Source: Lachnospiraceae bacterium UBA7086
GTDB lineage: Bacteria; Bacillota; Clostridia; Lachnospirales; Lachnospiraceae
Direction of reading: 5' to 3'
Assembly (NCBI GenBank): GCA_002492525.1
Contig: DKZA01000005.1
Coordinates: 54,492 to 118,491 of the forward strand
Length of the DNA: 64,000 nt
Shown here: positions 1 to 8,879 of the stretch, one piece after another
Layout: every line of letters starts with the position of its first letter
Position numbering within the stretch: the stretch's first letter is position 1
Translations under genes and position numbers: made by a program
The notes under the pieces: generated by a model
What the model saw: only the letters and a program-made list of their open reading frames with translations
Databases searched by the model: none
Told to the model about the DNA's origin: nothing

Positions 1-28
1 TGCACAGGAGACAAATGTGCAGAAAGAT

Positions 29-60
29 CCCGCTTCCCAAAGCGTTTGCGCTGATGCGGG
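29..60. other. nested hairpin before the EpsG gene
   Basis: CCCGC at 29-33 pairs with GCGGG at 56-60, and inside it AGCG (41-44) pairs with CGCT (49-52). It lies 25 bases before the chosen EpsG start and has no T-run, so it is not a normal terminator. It may be a leader structure or the 3' end of an unseen upstream gene. Function is unknown. Confidence 0.3.
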
Positions 61-85
61 CGGGAATCAGAGAAGGAAAGGGACA

Positions 86-1294
86 ATGATCATATACGTC
101 ACGGTGGCAGCTGTTACGGTGCTGCTTGCAGGGTTTGTGAACAATCACCCGGCCACACAACCTTATAGCGTTACCAGGCAGCAGCTGTGTAACCGCGTTT
201 GCCTTACAGCGATTTTTGCTATCCTTTTTAGCTTGTCTGCGGCCAGGATAAATGTGGGGAATGATTATGCCAAATATGTAGAATTTATGCATCTGGTCAA
301 CTGTGATTCCTATGTACCCACGGAGATTGGATTTAACCTGGTGGTAAAGATTCTCTATGGCCTTTCCGGATATGAGAATTTTTTGTTGGTGTTTGCCTTT
401 TATGCTTTTGTGACGGTGCTTTTCTTCCTGCTTGGGATGTATGAAGGCAGTGATGATTTCCCGCTTACCTTCTTTCTGTTTATGGCTCTGGGGTATTATT
501 TTCAGACCTTCAGTACGGTGCGTTATTATCTGGCGCTCGCCATAGCGCTGTATGCCATGAAATTTGTACTTCGCAGACAGTGGGGCAGATTCTTTCTCCT
601 GGTGCTTTTGGGCTCTGCTTTTCATAAGTCTCTGCTGGTGGTGATCCCGCTGTATTTTCTGGCTTTTTTGACCTGGAAGAAATGGCAGCTGGCTCTGGCG
701 GCACTTTTTTGCAGTACTTTTTTGTTCTTACAGGATTTTTATCTTAAGGTGGTGGTGTTTCTTTATCCCACCTATGAAGATACGGAGTATCTGGAGGGCG
801 GCACCAGTTATATCAATATTCTGCGCTGTATCGGGGTACTTTTGTTTGCGGGAGTTGTGGTAGTTCTGGAAAAAAGAAGCGCAGGTGCGGTGGGAACGGG
901 AGAAAACAGTGAAAATAAAGAAAGTGTCATCAAAGAAAGTATCATTAAAGAAAATGTCATAAAAGAAAATAATCTGACACAAGATTCCCGGTTCTGGTTT
1001 TATTTTTATTTAAATCTGGGTGCGTTGGTATTGTATGTGTTCTGCTCTTTCTTGCCGATCATTTCCCGTATCGGCTATTATCTGACGGTGAGTCATATCT
1101 TGTTTTTGCCGATGCTGCTTGGGCGGATTGCGGATAAGAGATGGAGGAAAGTATTTCGTCTGGGAGTGATTCTGGCGGCGGTGTTGTATTTTGCGATGTA
1201 TATGAGCAGGGCGTCCGACGATGGGGTACTCATTCTGCCGTATAAAAGTTTTTTCTTCCACGATATGGTCAATATTCTATCGGATATGAATTGA
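86..1294 (+). CDS. epsG: EpsG-family membrane protein (polysaccharide polymerase-like)
   Basis: A 402-residue multi-pass membrane protein that starts MIIYV and runs through about ten hydrophobic segments. N-terminal features such as NVGNDYAKYVEF and FSTVRYYLA fit the EpsG family, thought to polymerise exopolysaccharide repeat units in the membrane. The frame is open to the window edge and has a GTG at 17. I prefer ATG 86 because AGAAGGAAAGGG sits just upstream and the protein then begins directly with a membrane segment. A hydrophilic loop near residues 275-300 holds four imperfect VIKE(S/N) repeats, visible as about 15-base DNA repeats at 914-970. It leads a run of glycosyltransferase genes. 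Family assignment is good; polymerase activity is inferred from the family. Confidence 0.75.
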   Translation: MIIYVTVAAVTVLLAGFVNNHPATQPYSVTRQQLCNRVCLTAIFAILFSLSAARINVGNDYAKYVEFMHLVNCDSYVPTEIGFNLVVKILYGLSGYENFLLVFAFYAFVTVLFFLLGMYEGSDDFPLTFFLFMALGYYFQTFSTVRYYLALAIALYAMKFVLRRQWGRFFLLVLLGSAFHKSLLVVIPLYFLAFLTWKKWQLALAALFCSTFLFLQDFYLKVVVFLYPTYEDTEYLEGGTSYINILRCIGVLLFAGVVVVLEKRSAGAVGTGENSENKESVIKESIIKENVIKENNLTQDSRFWFYFYLNLGALVLYVFCSFLPIISRIGYYLTVSHILFLPMLLGRIADKRWRKVFRLGVILAAVLYFAMYMSRASDDGVLILPYKSFFFHDMVNILSDMN

Positions 1295-1355
1295 GGAAAC
1301 CGGCGGATGATTATGATAGGGAGATGCCCATGATGACGAGGGATGGAAAAGATAT

Positions 1356-2267
1356 ATGAGGTTCAGCATTATCGTGGTCTGTCTGAATGAGGGCGAGAGA
1401 CTGCATAAGACCATAGGCAGTATTCTGGAACAGACGGAAGAAGATTATGAGATTATCGTTAAAGACGGCGGTTCCACCGACGGCTCCGTGGAGGAACTGG
1501 CCGGCGTTGCAGGCTTTGAGAAGGATTCGTCGGAAGTCTGTGCGGAAAACGGAAAGATTAAGATTTACCGGGAAAAAGACACAGGCATATATGATGCTAT
1601 GAATCAGGCGGTCCGCCATGCTTCCGGGAAGTACATTTTTTTCCTGAACTGTGGGGATTACTTGTATCAAAAGGATGTGCTTTCCCGGATAAAGCATCTG
1701 ATGGAAGCGGAGGAGAACCGGGCGGCGCCCGATGCGGCGGCACAGCCGGAACAGGTGAAGACGCAAGGGAAGCATCCGCGGATTTATTATGGCAATATCC
1801 AGGAGCGGATGACCGGTGCTTTGGTGCAGTCGAACCCTAAGATGGATGACTTTGGCTGTTATCGGAATGTGCCCTGCCATCAGGCATGTTTTTATGACAG
1901 ACGGCTGTTGGTATCCAGAGGATTTGATACAAGCTATCTGGTACGTGCTGATTATGAGCATTTTCTCTGGTGCTTTTATAAAGCGAGAGCGCATACGGTG
2001 TTCCTGCCGGTGACGGTGGCGTCTTATGAGGGCGGCGGATTCTCGGAGACCAAGGAAAATGTCAGGCGATCGGCCAGGGAACACAGACAGATTGTTGGTA
2101 AATATATGCCGCCGGGTAAAGTACACAAATACCGGCTGCTGATGCTGATAACCTTTGCTCCGGTGAGAACGTATCTTTCGCACAGTCCTGTGACTGCCGG
2201 GATGTATCAGAGATGCAAGGGAATATTATACGAGGGCTACAGAAGATTATCTGGAAAAAAGCGATAA
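1356..2267 (+). CDS. family 2 glycosyltransferase (WcaE-like)
   Basis: A 303-residue cytoplasmic GT2 enzyme expected to move a sugar from a nucleotide donor to the lipid-linked glycan. The N-terminus has the GT-A beta-strand FSIIVVCLNEG, then KDGGSTDGS for nucleotide binding and FLNCGDYL in place of the classical DxD. This LNxGD form is typical of WcaE-like enzymes. FGCYRNVPCHQACFYDR in the second half also fits that group. The start ATGA overlaps the end of a nine-codon ORF (1332-1359) that may be chance. The gene lies in the same direction and close to its neighbours, consistent with one operon. The sugar is unknown. Confidence 0.8.
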   Translation: MRFSIIVVCLNEGERLHKTIGSILEQTEEDYEIIVKDGGSTDGSVEELAGVAGFEKDSSEVCAENGKIKIYREKDTGIYDAMNQAVRHASGKYIFFLNCGDYLYQKDVLSRIKHLMEAEENRAAPDAAAQPEQVKTQGKHPRIYYGNIQERMTGALVQSNPKMDDFGCYRNVPCHQACFYDRRLLVSRGFDTSYLVRADYEHFLWCFYKARAHTVFLPVTVASYEGGGFSETKENVRRSAREHRQIVGKYMPPGKVHKYRLLMLITFAPVRTYLSHSPVTAGMYQRCKGILYEGYRRLSGKKR

Positions 2268-2298
2268 GGAATCTTGCCGCTTGGGAATGGAGGAACAT

Positions 2299-3585
2299 AT
2301 GAAAATCTTATGGGTGTGCAATATTATGCTGCCGGTAATTGCGAAGCGCTTAAATCTGCCATACAGTAACAGGGAAGGGTGGCTCAGCGGGCTGCTTGAC
2401 AGGGTTATCTCGGAGCAGGACAGAAATCATATTGAACTGGGGATTGCCTTTCCGGTGGATGAGTCCATAGGGGCTTTTGACCAGGTCATGCAGCTGGGAG
2501 AGAATATTTCCTGTCACTGCTATGCTTTTGTGGAAAATCTGAATACACCGGAGAACTATGATGTGGAATTGGAAGCTTTTTTTAAGCTGATCATAGATGA
2601 TTATAAGCCGGATATCCTGCATGTGTTTGGAACGGAGTTTCCCCATGCGCTTGCGGCGGTCAAAGTCTTTGACCAGCCGGACAAGACTCTGATAGGGATT
2701 CAGGGGTTGGTGTCCGCCTGTGCCAAGGTATATATGGCCGATCTGCCGGTGAAGGTACAAAGACAGACCACGTTTCGGGATATGATCAGGAAGGATAGTT
2801 TACGGCAGCAGCAGAAGAAGTTTGAAAAGCGCGGAGAGTATGAGATTGAGGCGATTAAGCGGGTGAATCACATAGCGGGCCGGACAGATTTTGACCGCAC
2901 GGAGACGGCCAAGATCAATCCGGATGCTGTCTATCATTATCTGAATGAAACACTCCGGGGTGTATTTTACCGCGACAGGTGGAAGAGTAGTACTTGTCAG
3001 TCCTATCGTATTTTCTTAAGCCAGGGGGATTATCCCTTAAAGGGGTTCCATTATCTGTTAAAGGCTATGCCGAAGATTCTGGAGCAGTTTCCCGATGCTG
3101 AAGTGTATGTGGCGGGCAGTAATATCCTGCGGGCGGAAACCTGGAAAGATGTGTTGAAGCTTCCGGCTTATGGAAAGTATCTGAAGAAGCTGATCCGGGA
3201 AAATCATTTGGAAGATAAAATTCATATGTTGGGGCGCCTTAATGCAGAGGAGATGAAAGAACAGTATCTTAGCTGTCAGGTGTTCGTCTGTCCGTCGGCA
3301 TTGGAAAATTCGCCTAACTCGGTGGGAGAGGCCATGCTTTTAGGGGTGCCCTGTGTGGCGGCTAATGTGGGCGGCATACATAATCTTTTGACGGATGGCG
3401 GGGATGGATTCCTCTATCCGCCAGGGGATGTGGACGCGCTGGCGGACAGTGTCATTGAGATATTTACGAAGGAGGCGATTGTGGAACGCCTTTCGGATAA
3501 TGCCAGAAAACATGCCCGCGTCAATCATGATGCGGATCAGAATTATTATCGTCTGATGCGCATCTACAGGGAGATGTCAGAATGA
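2299..3585 (+). CDS. GT4-type glycosyltransferase
   Basis: A 428-residue GT-B enzyme of the GT4/GT1 group. The donor domain has LSQGDYPLKGFHYLLKA, then HMLGRLNAEEM and the E-x7-E motif in ALENSPNSVGEAM near residues 335-347, which binds the nucleotide-sugar phosphates. ATG 2299 was chosen over TTG 2281 because ATGGAGGAAC lies 4-13 bases upstream. Its last codons overlap the next gene by four bases (ATGA), so the two are probably translationally coupled. The leader CGCTTGGG-ATGGAGGAAC recurs before the sialyltransferase-like gene at 19879. Donor and acceptor are unknown. Confidence 0.85.
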   Translation: MKILWVCNIMLPVIAKRLNLPYSNREGWLSGLLDRVISEQDRNHIELGIAFPVDESIGAFDQVMQLGENISCHCYAFVENLNTPENYDVELEAFFKLIIDDYKPDILHVFGTEFPHALAAVKVFDQPDKTLIGIQGLVSACAKVYMADLPVKVQRQTTFRDMIRKDSLRQQQKKFEKRGEYEIEAIKRVNHIAGRTDFDRTETAKINPDAVYHYLNETLRGVFYRDRWKSSTCQSYRIFLSQGDYPLKGFHYLLKAMPKILEQFPDAEVYVAGSNILRAETWKDVLKLPAYGKYLKKLIRENHLEDKIHMLGRLNAEEMKEQYLSCQVFVCPSALENSPNSVGEAMLLGVPCVAANVGGIHNLLTDGGDGFLYPPGDVDALADSVIEIFTKEAIVERLSDNARKHARVNHDADQNYYRLMRIYREMSE

Positions 3586-4796
3586 CTTTTACCTTTGTGT
3601 CCAATTATATCAATCACCATCAGATTCCTCTGTGCGAAGCCTTATATCGGCAGTTGGGAGCAGATTTTACATTCATCCAGACCATGCCTATGGAAAAGGA
3701 ACGGGTGGACATGGGATGGGGTGTCAAGGTGGAGGAAATTCCTTATGTGGAGTGCCTCTATGAGAAGGAATATGACTGCCTTAAGAAAATTATGGAGAGC
3801 GATGTGGTGCTCTTTGGATGGACTGGCAGAGAAGATATTGTGGAACCCAGACTTCGTTCGGGAAAGACAACGCTTCGGGTGAGCGAGAGGCTGTATCGGG
3901 AAGGCCAGTGGAAGGCGGTATCGCCCAGGGGACTTCTGGCTAAGTACCGGGAGCATATCAGATACCGCAGTCAGAATGTGTGTATGCTGTGTGCCGGTGC
4001 TTATGCGGCTTCTGATTTTCATCTCATAGGGGCCTATCCGGACAAGTTGTTTAAGTGGGGATATTTCACCAGACTGCGCACCTATACGGAAGAAGAATTT
4101 GAGGCATTAAAACCGCAGGACGATGTGCTGCATATTGTGTGGGCTGGACGCTTTATCCCCTTAAAGCATCCGGAGTATGTGGTGCAGCTTGCCAAAGCGC
4201 TTCGGGGGAAAGGGTATGCATACAAAATCCATATGTTGGGAGACGGAGAACTGGAGCCTATCATCCGCCGGGAAGTGACGGAATCCGGCCTTGCGGAATC
4301 TTTTCGATTCTATGGTTATACGCCCCCTGAGAAGGTGCGCGATGTGATGGAGAAGTGTCATATCCATCTGTTTACCAGCAACTATCTGGAAGGCTGGGGC
4401 GCCGTGGTCAATGAGGGAATGAACAGCGGCTGTGTGGAGGTAGTCAATGCCCAGGTGGGAGCTGCGCCTTATCTGATCAAACATGGTATAAACGGATTGG
4501 TCTATCCCGGGGATCGGTATGAGAAGATGGAGGCACTGGTACTTGATTTGTTTGCTCGCTGGGGGGAACGGAAACAGATGGGACGGGCTGCCTATGAGAC
4601 GATCCGGGATATGTGGAACGCAGAACATGCGGCAAAGGTACTTTTGCGGTTCGTTGATGGATTGCAGAAAGACAGGATTGAGCCGGAACAGGAAGGCCCT
4701 TTGAGCATCGCTCCGGTGACGGCGCCCGGGAAGATGTATCAGACCATGATGCAGGATAAGGAAAACGAGGTATGGAAACAACAAAGATCAGTGTGA
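3582..4796 (+). CDS. GT4-type glycosyltransferase
   Basis: A 404-residue GT-B enzyme. It opens FTFVSNYINHHQIPL, followed by a poorly conserved acceptor domain. The C-terminal half has VWAGRFIPLKHPEYVV and MLGDGELEP, and EGWGAVVNEGM provides the E-x7-E signature. The start overlaps the stop of the previous gene by four bases, and its own end overlaps the next start by 25 bases. This packing indicates one transcript with coupled translation. Opening with NHHQ is seen in GT4 enzymes of exopolysaccharide loci; substrate is not predictable. Confidence 0.85.
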   Translation: MTFTFVSNYINHHQIPLCEALYRQLGADFTFIQTMPMEKERVDMGWGVKVEEIPYVECLYEKEYDCLKKIMESDVVLFGWTGREDIVEPRLRSGKTTLRVSERLYREGQWKAVSPRGLLAKYREHIRYRSQNVCMLCAGAYAASDFHLIGAYPDKLFKWGYFTRLRTYTEEEFEALKPQDDVLHIVWAGRFIPLKHPEYVVQLAKALRGKGYAYKIHMLGDGELEPIIRREVTESGLAESFRFYGYTPPEKVRDVMEKCHIHLFTSNYLEGWGAVVNEGMNSGCVEVVNAQVGAAPYLIKHGINGLVYPGDRYEKMEALVLDLFARWGERKQMGRAAYETIRDMWNAEHAAKVLLRFVDGLQKDRIEPEQEGPLSIAPVTAPGKMYQTMMQDKENEVWKQQRSV

Positions 4797-5776
4797 TCGT
4801 ACCGGTGTACAATTCCATAGATTGTCTGGAAAAATGTGTCAAGTCTATCTGTGCCCAGACGTATTCCAATCTGGAAATCCTGTTGATAGATGATGGTTCC
4901 ACCGACGGGACGGATCGGCTGTGTGAGCAGTTGGCTTTGGCAGATTATCGTATCCGGACCTATCATAAGAAGAATGGCGGGGCTTCTTCCGCGCGCAACA
5001 TGGGCATAAAGCTGGCTTCAGGAGAATATCTGGGTTTTGTGGACAGCGATGACTACATTGAGCCCTATGTCTATGAAGAGCTGATGAAGGCGCTTGCAGA
5101 GAGCGGTCATTTTGCAGCACAGATTTCCCGGGATGAAGTAGATGAAGAGGGCAGGCGGCTGCCGGATGTGTGTACGCCGCCGAAACAGGTGCAGTTTTGC
5201 AAGGCCGAGACATTTGTGCAGGAACTTCTGATGCACCGCGGAGACTGTTCTTTTTGTACGAAGCTGTTAAAGAAGGAGCTCTTTGACGGACACCAGTTCC
5301 CGGAAGGAGAATTGAACGAAGATTTCAGGCTCCTGGTAGAACTGTTGCAGGAAATTGACGGCATCGTGATTCTCCCCAGGCAGGGGTATCATGTGGTGTG
5401 CAGGAAAGAAAGTACCACCCGCAGGAAGACGAAGGACAGTTTTTCCCGGGTGTTTCTGGATATTGTAGATAATGCGGACAGGATGCAGGAACTGGTTGAC
5501 AATAAATATCCTGCTCTGCATCTTTATGCAATCCGTTTTAATCTGTTTCAGAGATTGGACTATATGCTGCATGTGCCGGTATCGCAGATGAAAAGAGATA
5601 ATGCCTTCTATCAGGCGGTAAAAAAATATCTGCGAGGACATTGGCGGGATACCATTACAAACCCTTATCTGACGAAGAAGAATAAGGGATATCTTGTGCT
5701 TTTGACACTTGCGCCCAAAATGGTCAGACGGGTGCATGGGTGGAAGATGAGTATGACGGGGGTATCGGGTGCGTGA
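4772..5776 (+). CDS. family 2 glycosyltransferase
   Basis: A 334-residue GT2 enzyme. Visible motifs are ISVIVPVYNS at the N-terminus, DDGSTDGT, NGGASSARNMG and the metal-binding FVDSDDYI (GT-A DxD equivalent) near residues 90-97. The C-terminal third is basic and rich in aromatic residues, as in EpsJ-like enzymes. It overlaps both neighbours (25 bases before, GTGA after), so it belongs to the same transcript. Linkage and sugar are unknown. Confidence 0.85.
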   Translation: METTKISVIVPVYNSIDCLEKCVKSICAQTYSNLEILLIDDGSTDGTDRLCEQLALADYRIRTYHKKNGGASSARNMGIKLASGEYLGFVDSDDYIEPYVYEELMKALAESGHFAAQISRDEVDEEGRRLPDVCTPPKQVQFCKAETFVQELLMHRGDCSFCTKLLKKELFDGHQFPEGELNEDFRLLVELLQEIDGIVILPRQGYHVVCRKESTTRRKTKDSFSRVFLDIVDNADRMQELVDNKYPALHLYAIRFNLFQRLDYMLHVPVSQMKRDNAFYQAVKKYLRGHWRDTITNPYLTKKNKGYLVLLTLAPKMVRRVHGWKMSMTGVSGA

Positions 5777-7440
5777 AAGAAACTGGCTTGACAAATCAAA
5801 AGAATAAAAGAAGATATCTTGTATGTTTCCTGGTGATCTGGGCGGTGCAGATGGCGGCGGCCTTTTATTTTTGTACGCAAAAGGCGGGGTTTCATGAGGA
5901 TGAGTACTATACTTACTATTCCACGGCCCGCACGGCCGGATTCTATGTGGAGGATGGGAAATGGATGGATAAAGAGACTTACCGCAATGAGTTTGTGGTG
6001 CTTCCCGGGCAGCAGTTTCAATACGGCCTGGTCAGACAGGTGCAGTCCTGGGATGTTCATCCGCCGGTCTATTATTGGATCTTTCATACCGTGGCATCTT
6101 TTGTGCCGGGAGTCTTTTCCAAGTGGATCGGTCTGGGAATCAATCTCTTTATCCATGGCTTTAATCTGATTTTTCTGACATATCTGTCATATATAGCGGG
6201 CGGTAAGAATAAGAAACTGGCCCTTGCGGTGACGATGTTTTATGGTCTGACGCCTGCGGCCATAAGCGGTGTGGTTTTTATCAGAATGTATGAACTTCTG
6301 ACTTTGTTTGTACTGTTGTGTGCGATTCTGCATACGCGGGCAGTGTGCGGGTTACAGAAAGAAAAACAGGAAGATGGAAATGCAGCCATTAGCAAGGTTG
6401 ACAGACTGTCTTTTGTAAAGTTTTTGTTACCTTTGATGATGGTTACATATCTGGGGTTTTTGACACAATATTATTATGTTATCTTTTTGTTTTATATAGG
6501 AGCCGGCTTTTGCATTTATCTTTTGTGGCGGGATAAGAATCTGTGGAATTGTCTGCGCTATGCCGTGAGTCAGCTGGCGGCTCTTTTGTTGGCTTATCTG
6601 ACTTATCCATCCTGCCTGGGGCAGATGTTTCGTGGACAGCGGGGAGCACAGGCGACGGAGAATTTTCTGGATTTGTCCAATACAACCATGCGGTTTCGTT
6701 TCTTCCTGGCGTTGCTGGATGAATATGTATTTGGAAAACTGCTGGCGGGTTTCTTGTTGGTGATCATTGTTTTGTTTTTGTTTATGTACTTTAGACGCAG
6801 CGCAGGACAGCTTGCTATGCAGGGAAAAGGAGTTTCCTGGTGGCCTTGGGGGATTCTTTGTTTTGCGGTGGCAGGATATTTTCTGACCGTGTCGAAGACG
6901 GCGCTTTTGCTGGGAGATACCTCTAATCGTTATCAGCTCCCTGTATATGGTATGATTGTTTTGCTGCTTTTTGGGGCAATTTATAGTATGTGGGAACAGT
7001 GTATGCCGCAGAAAAGCTGGTCGGTGTATCTGGCGGCAGCAGCCTTGGTTCTTTGTCTTGTCATAGATGGTACGGGTCTTATGACCGGGAAGGTGGTTTT
7101 CCTGTATCCGGAGGACCGGGAGCAGGTTGCTTTTGCTGCCAGTCAGGCACAGGCGGGGACGCCGGTGATGTATTTATATCATGAAGGCGCGGACTGGTGC
7201 ATCTGGGATACGGCTAATGAACTGATGGAGTATGAGGCAGTATATTTTGCCAAAGCGGGCAGTGAGGGACCGTTTACAGATAAGACCATTGCAGAGGCAT
7301 CTTCTCTGGTAGTGTATCTGGCGGATGGTGCGGATGTGCAGGCACAGATTGACCGGATTTTTGAAAGCTGTGAGAAACTGGCAGAGTGCGAACTGCAATA
7401 TGAGGAGAAGTATTGTGATGTATATTACTTTCATGAGTAA
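5773..7440 (+). CDS. GT-C fold membrane glycosyltransferase (ArnT/PMT-like)
   Basis: A 555-residue polytopic membrane protein. After the first helix comes HEDEYYTYYS, and the first loop ends in WDVHPPVYYWIFH; an acidic pair in loop 1 plus HPP-Y are hallmarks of GT39/GT83 enzymes that use polyprenyl-phosphate sugars on the outer face of the membrane. The C-terminal 90 residues are soluble. GTG 5773 overlaps the previous stop as GTGA; GTG 5740 is an alternative. It probably adds a side sugar after flipping. The family is clear in outline, the substrate is not. Confidence 0.7.
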   Translation: MKETGLTNQKNKRRYLVCFLVIWAVQMAAAFYFCTQKAGFHEDEYYTYYSTARTAGFYVEDGKWMDKETYRNEFVVLPGQQFQYGLVRQVQSWDVHPPVYYWIFHTVASFVPGVFSKWIGLGINLFIHGFNLIFLTYLSYIAGGKNKKLALAVTMFYGLTPAAISGVVFIRMYELLTLFVLLCAILHTRAVCGLQKEKQEDGNAAISKVDRLSFVKFLLPLMMVTYLGFLTQYYYVIFLFYIGAGFCIYLLWRDKNLWNCLRYAVSQLAALLLAYLTYPSCLGQMFRGQRGAQATENFLDLSNTTMRFRFFLALLDEYVFGKLLAGFLLVIIVLFLFMYFRRSAGQLAMQGKGVSWWPWGILCFAVAGYFLTVSKTALLLGDTSNRYQLPVYGMIVLLLFGAIYSMWEQCMPQKSWSVYLAAAALVLCLVIDGTGLMTGKVVFLYPEDREQVAFAASQAQAGTPVMYLYHEGADWCIWDTANELMEYEAVYFAKAGSEGPFTDKTIAEASSLVVYLADGADVQAQIDRIFESCEKLAECELQYEEKYCDVYYFHE

Positions 7441-7454
7441 CAGTTCAGCCATGA

Positions 7455-7519
7455 GAAAATGATTATGCAATATGACCGTGGGAGCTTGCTCACTAAGGGC
7501 AAATTGCATAATCATTTTC
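7455..7519. repeat. long hairpin after the GT-C gene
   Basis: A perfect 17-base inverted repeat (7455-7471 with 7503-7519) encloses 31 bases that hold a smaller GAGC-TT-GCTC hairpin. It starts 15 bases after the stop at 7440. It could end the upstream transcript, but there is no clear T-run, and its architecture of long outer arms around a folded centre resembles the elements at 42886 and 61028. The centre sequence is different. Confidence 0.6.
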
Positions 7520-7542
7520 ATAGGGCGGACGCCCGACATGAA

Positions 7543-7599
7543 ATAAGTTGTCGGAAATAGTCTAATTGATTCTTATAAATGTATAAACCGACAACTTAT
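7543..7599. repeat. second inverted repeat upstream of pseB
   Basis: ATAAGTTGTCGG (7543-7554) is the exact reverse complement of 7588-7599, with 33 AT-rich bases between. It lies between the previous hairpin and the pseB promoter. It could bind a regulator or form an RNA stem; nothing further can be said. Confidence 0.5.
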
Positions 7600-7633
7600 G
7601 AATGGGCATGGCTGAATGGTGAAAGCAGGCTGA

Positions 7634-7662
7634 TTGCAAACCGGGGGTTCCTGTGCTATACT
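7634..7662 (+). promoter_or_regulatory. sigma-A-type promoter for pseB
   Basis: TTGCAA (7634-7639), a 17-base spacer and TATACT (7657-7662) lie 46 bases upstream of the pseB start. The match is close to consensus and the spacing is ideal. Confidence 0.65.
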
Positions 7663-7708
7663 AAAAAGCAGTGCAGACTTTGAATACGGTAATTTCGGAG
7701 GAAAATCT

Positions 7709-8704
7709 ATGTTGAATGATAAAACGATTTTGATCACTGGTGGAACAGGTTCTTTTGGGAAATGCTTTACGAAATATGTGCTGACGCATTATGAGCCGAA
7801 GAAGGTCATTATTTATTCCCGAGATGAGTTCAAACAGTGGATGATGGCCAATGAATTTAAAGAATATGAAGAAAAGCTTCGTTTCTTCATCGGGGATGTG
7901 CGGGATGTGGAACGCTTAAGAAGAGCCTGCGAAGGTGTGGATTATATCATTCATGCGGCGGCGCTCAAGCAGGTACCGGCCTGTGAATATAATCCCAATG
8001 AGGCCATCAAAACCAATATTCATGGTGCGATGAACGTAATTGATGCCGCCTTAGACAGCGGCGTACGCAGGGTAGTAGCTCTTTCTACAGACAAAGCAGT
8101 GAATCCTGTGAATTTGTACGGCGGTACCAAATTAGTGTCGGACAAGCTTTTTGTGGCGGCCAATGCCTATGCAGGAACGAAAGATATTAATTTTTCCATC
8201 GTGCGCTACGGCAATGTGGCCGGAAGCCGCGGGTCGGTGATTCCCCTGTTCCATAAGCTGATTCAGGAGGGAGCGCAGGAACTGCCTATCACAGACCTGC
8301 GTATGACCAGGTTCTGGATCAGTCTGACCCAGGGAGTTGAACTGGTGATCAAGGCGCTGGAAGAGGCCACCGGCGGGGAGACTTTTATCAGTAAGATTCC
8401 TTCTTTTAAGATAACGGATCTGGCGGAGGCTATGCTACCGGGATGTAAGATCAAAGAAACAGGTATCCGGCCGGGAGAGAAACTGCATGAGATCATGGTG
8501 ACCACAGAAGATTCCATGACCACATATGAGTATGACAAGCATTTTATTGTCTATCCGCAGATGACTTGGAATAACAGGCAGCAGGCGGATCTTTCCGGAC
8601 AGAAAGTGGTGGAAGGATTTTCTTACAGCTCCGCCAATAACACAGAATGGCTCAGTGTGGAGGATATCAGAGAATTGTTAAAAGGCGTAGAGTTAGAGAA
8701 ATAA
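7709..8704 (+). CDS. pseB: UDP-N-acetylglucosamine 4,6-dehydratase (inverting), PseB
   Basis: A 331-residue soluble SDR enzyme, the usual PseB length. It converts UDP-GlcNAc to UDP-2-acetamido-2,6-dideoxy-beta-L-arabino-hexos-4-ulose, step one of pseudaminic acid synthesis. The Rossmann motif GGTGSFGK is at residues 10-17; AALKQVPACEYNP, STDKAVNP and YGGTK carry the SDR catalytic residues. ATG 7709 follows GGAGGAAAATCT; an upstream in-frame GTG/ATG is rejected because it precedes the ribosome site. A promoter at 7634 and a terminator at 8712 flank it, so some transcripts may carry pseB alone. The aminotransferase that follows is the expected partner. Confidence 0.92.
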   Translation: MLNDKTILITGGTGSFGKCFTKYVLTHYEPKKVIIYSRDEFKQWMMANEFKEYEEKLRFFIGDVRDVERLRRACEGVDYIIHAAALKQVPACEYNPNEAIKTNIHGAMNVIDAALDSGVRRVVALSTDKAVNPVNLYGGTKLVSDKLFVAANAYAGTKDINFSIVRYGNVAGSRGSVIPLFHKLIQEGAQELPITDLRMTRFWISLTQGVELVIKALEEATGGETFISKIPSFKITDLAEAMLPGCKIKETGIRPGEKLHEIMVTTEDSMTTYEYDKHFIVYPQMTWNNRQQADLSGQKVVEGFSYSSANNTEWLSVEDIRELLKGVELEK

Positions 8705-8711
8705 ACTATGG

Positions 8712-8750
8712 AAAGGACATGTAGGCAGTGTTACGTGTCCTTTGTTTTCG
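8712..8750 (+). terminator. Rho-independent terminator after pseB
   Basis: A 12-base stem (8712-8723 with 8732-8743, one G-T pair) with an 8-base loop is followed by TTTGTTTTC. It starts eight bases after the pseB stop and should reduce read-through into pseC. Confidence 0.75.
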
Positions 8751-8782
8751 CAGAAGCATTTTGCTCTTCGGAAGGGAGGAAA

Positions 8783-8806
8783 GATTGAAAATTACAATTT
8801 TCAATC
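8783..8806. repeat. 24-base perfect palindrome between pseB and pseC
   Basis: GATTGAAAATT (8783-8793) is mirrored exactly by 8796-8806 with only two bases between. It has no T-run after it, so an operator or RNA stem is more likely than a terminator. It lies just after a GGGAGGAAAG sequence that looks like a ribosome site without a good start codon. Confidence 0.5.
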
Positions 8807-8823
8807 ACGAGATTTGTGCCTGC

Positions 8824-8864
8824 GCGTTGCTTGACACAAACTCGGTATGCGCAAAAAGCAGCGC
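8824..8864 (+). other. leader hairpin, copy 1 (before pseC)
   Basis: GCGTTGCTT (8824-8832) pairs with AAGCAGCGC (8856-8864), allowing one G-T pair. A closely similar hairpin stands before gtrA (22812-22853). In both cases the stem ends exactly 15 bases before the start codon. The reading frames through the two copies differ, so the conservation is not that of a coding sequence. It may affect translation or mRNA stability. Confidence 0.5.
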
Positions 8865-8879
8865 AGAAATGAGGAAAAG

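Noticed and set aside
1332..1359. nine-codon ORF overlapping the GT2 start as ATGA
   Set aside because: Could be a coupling peptide, but it is too short to separate from chance.
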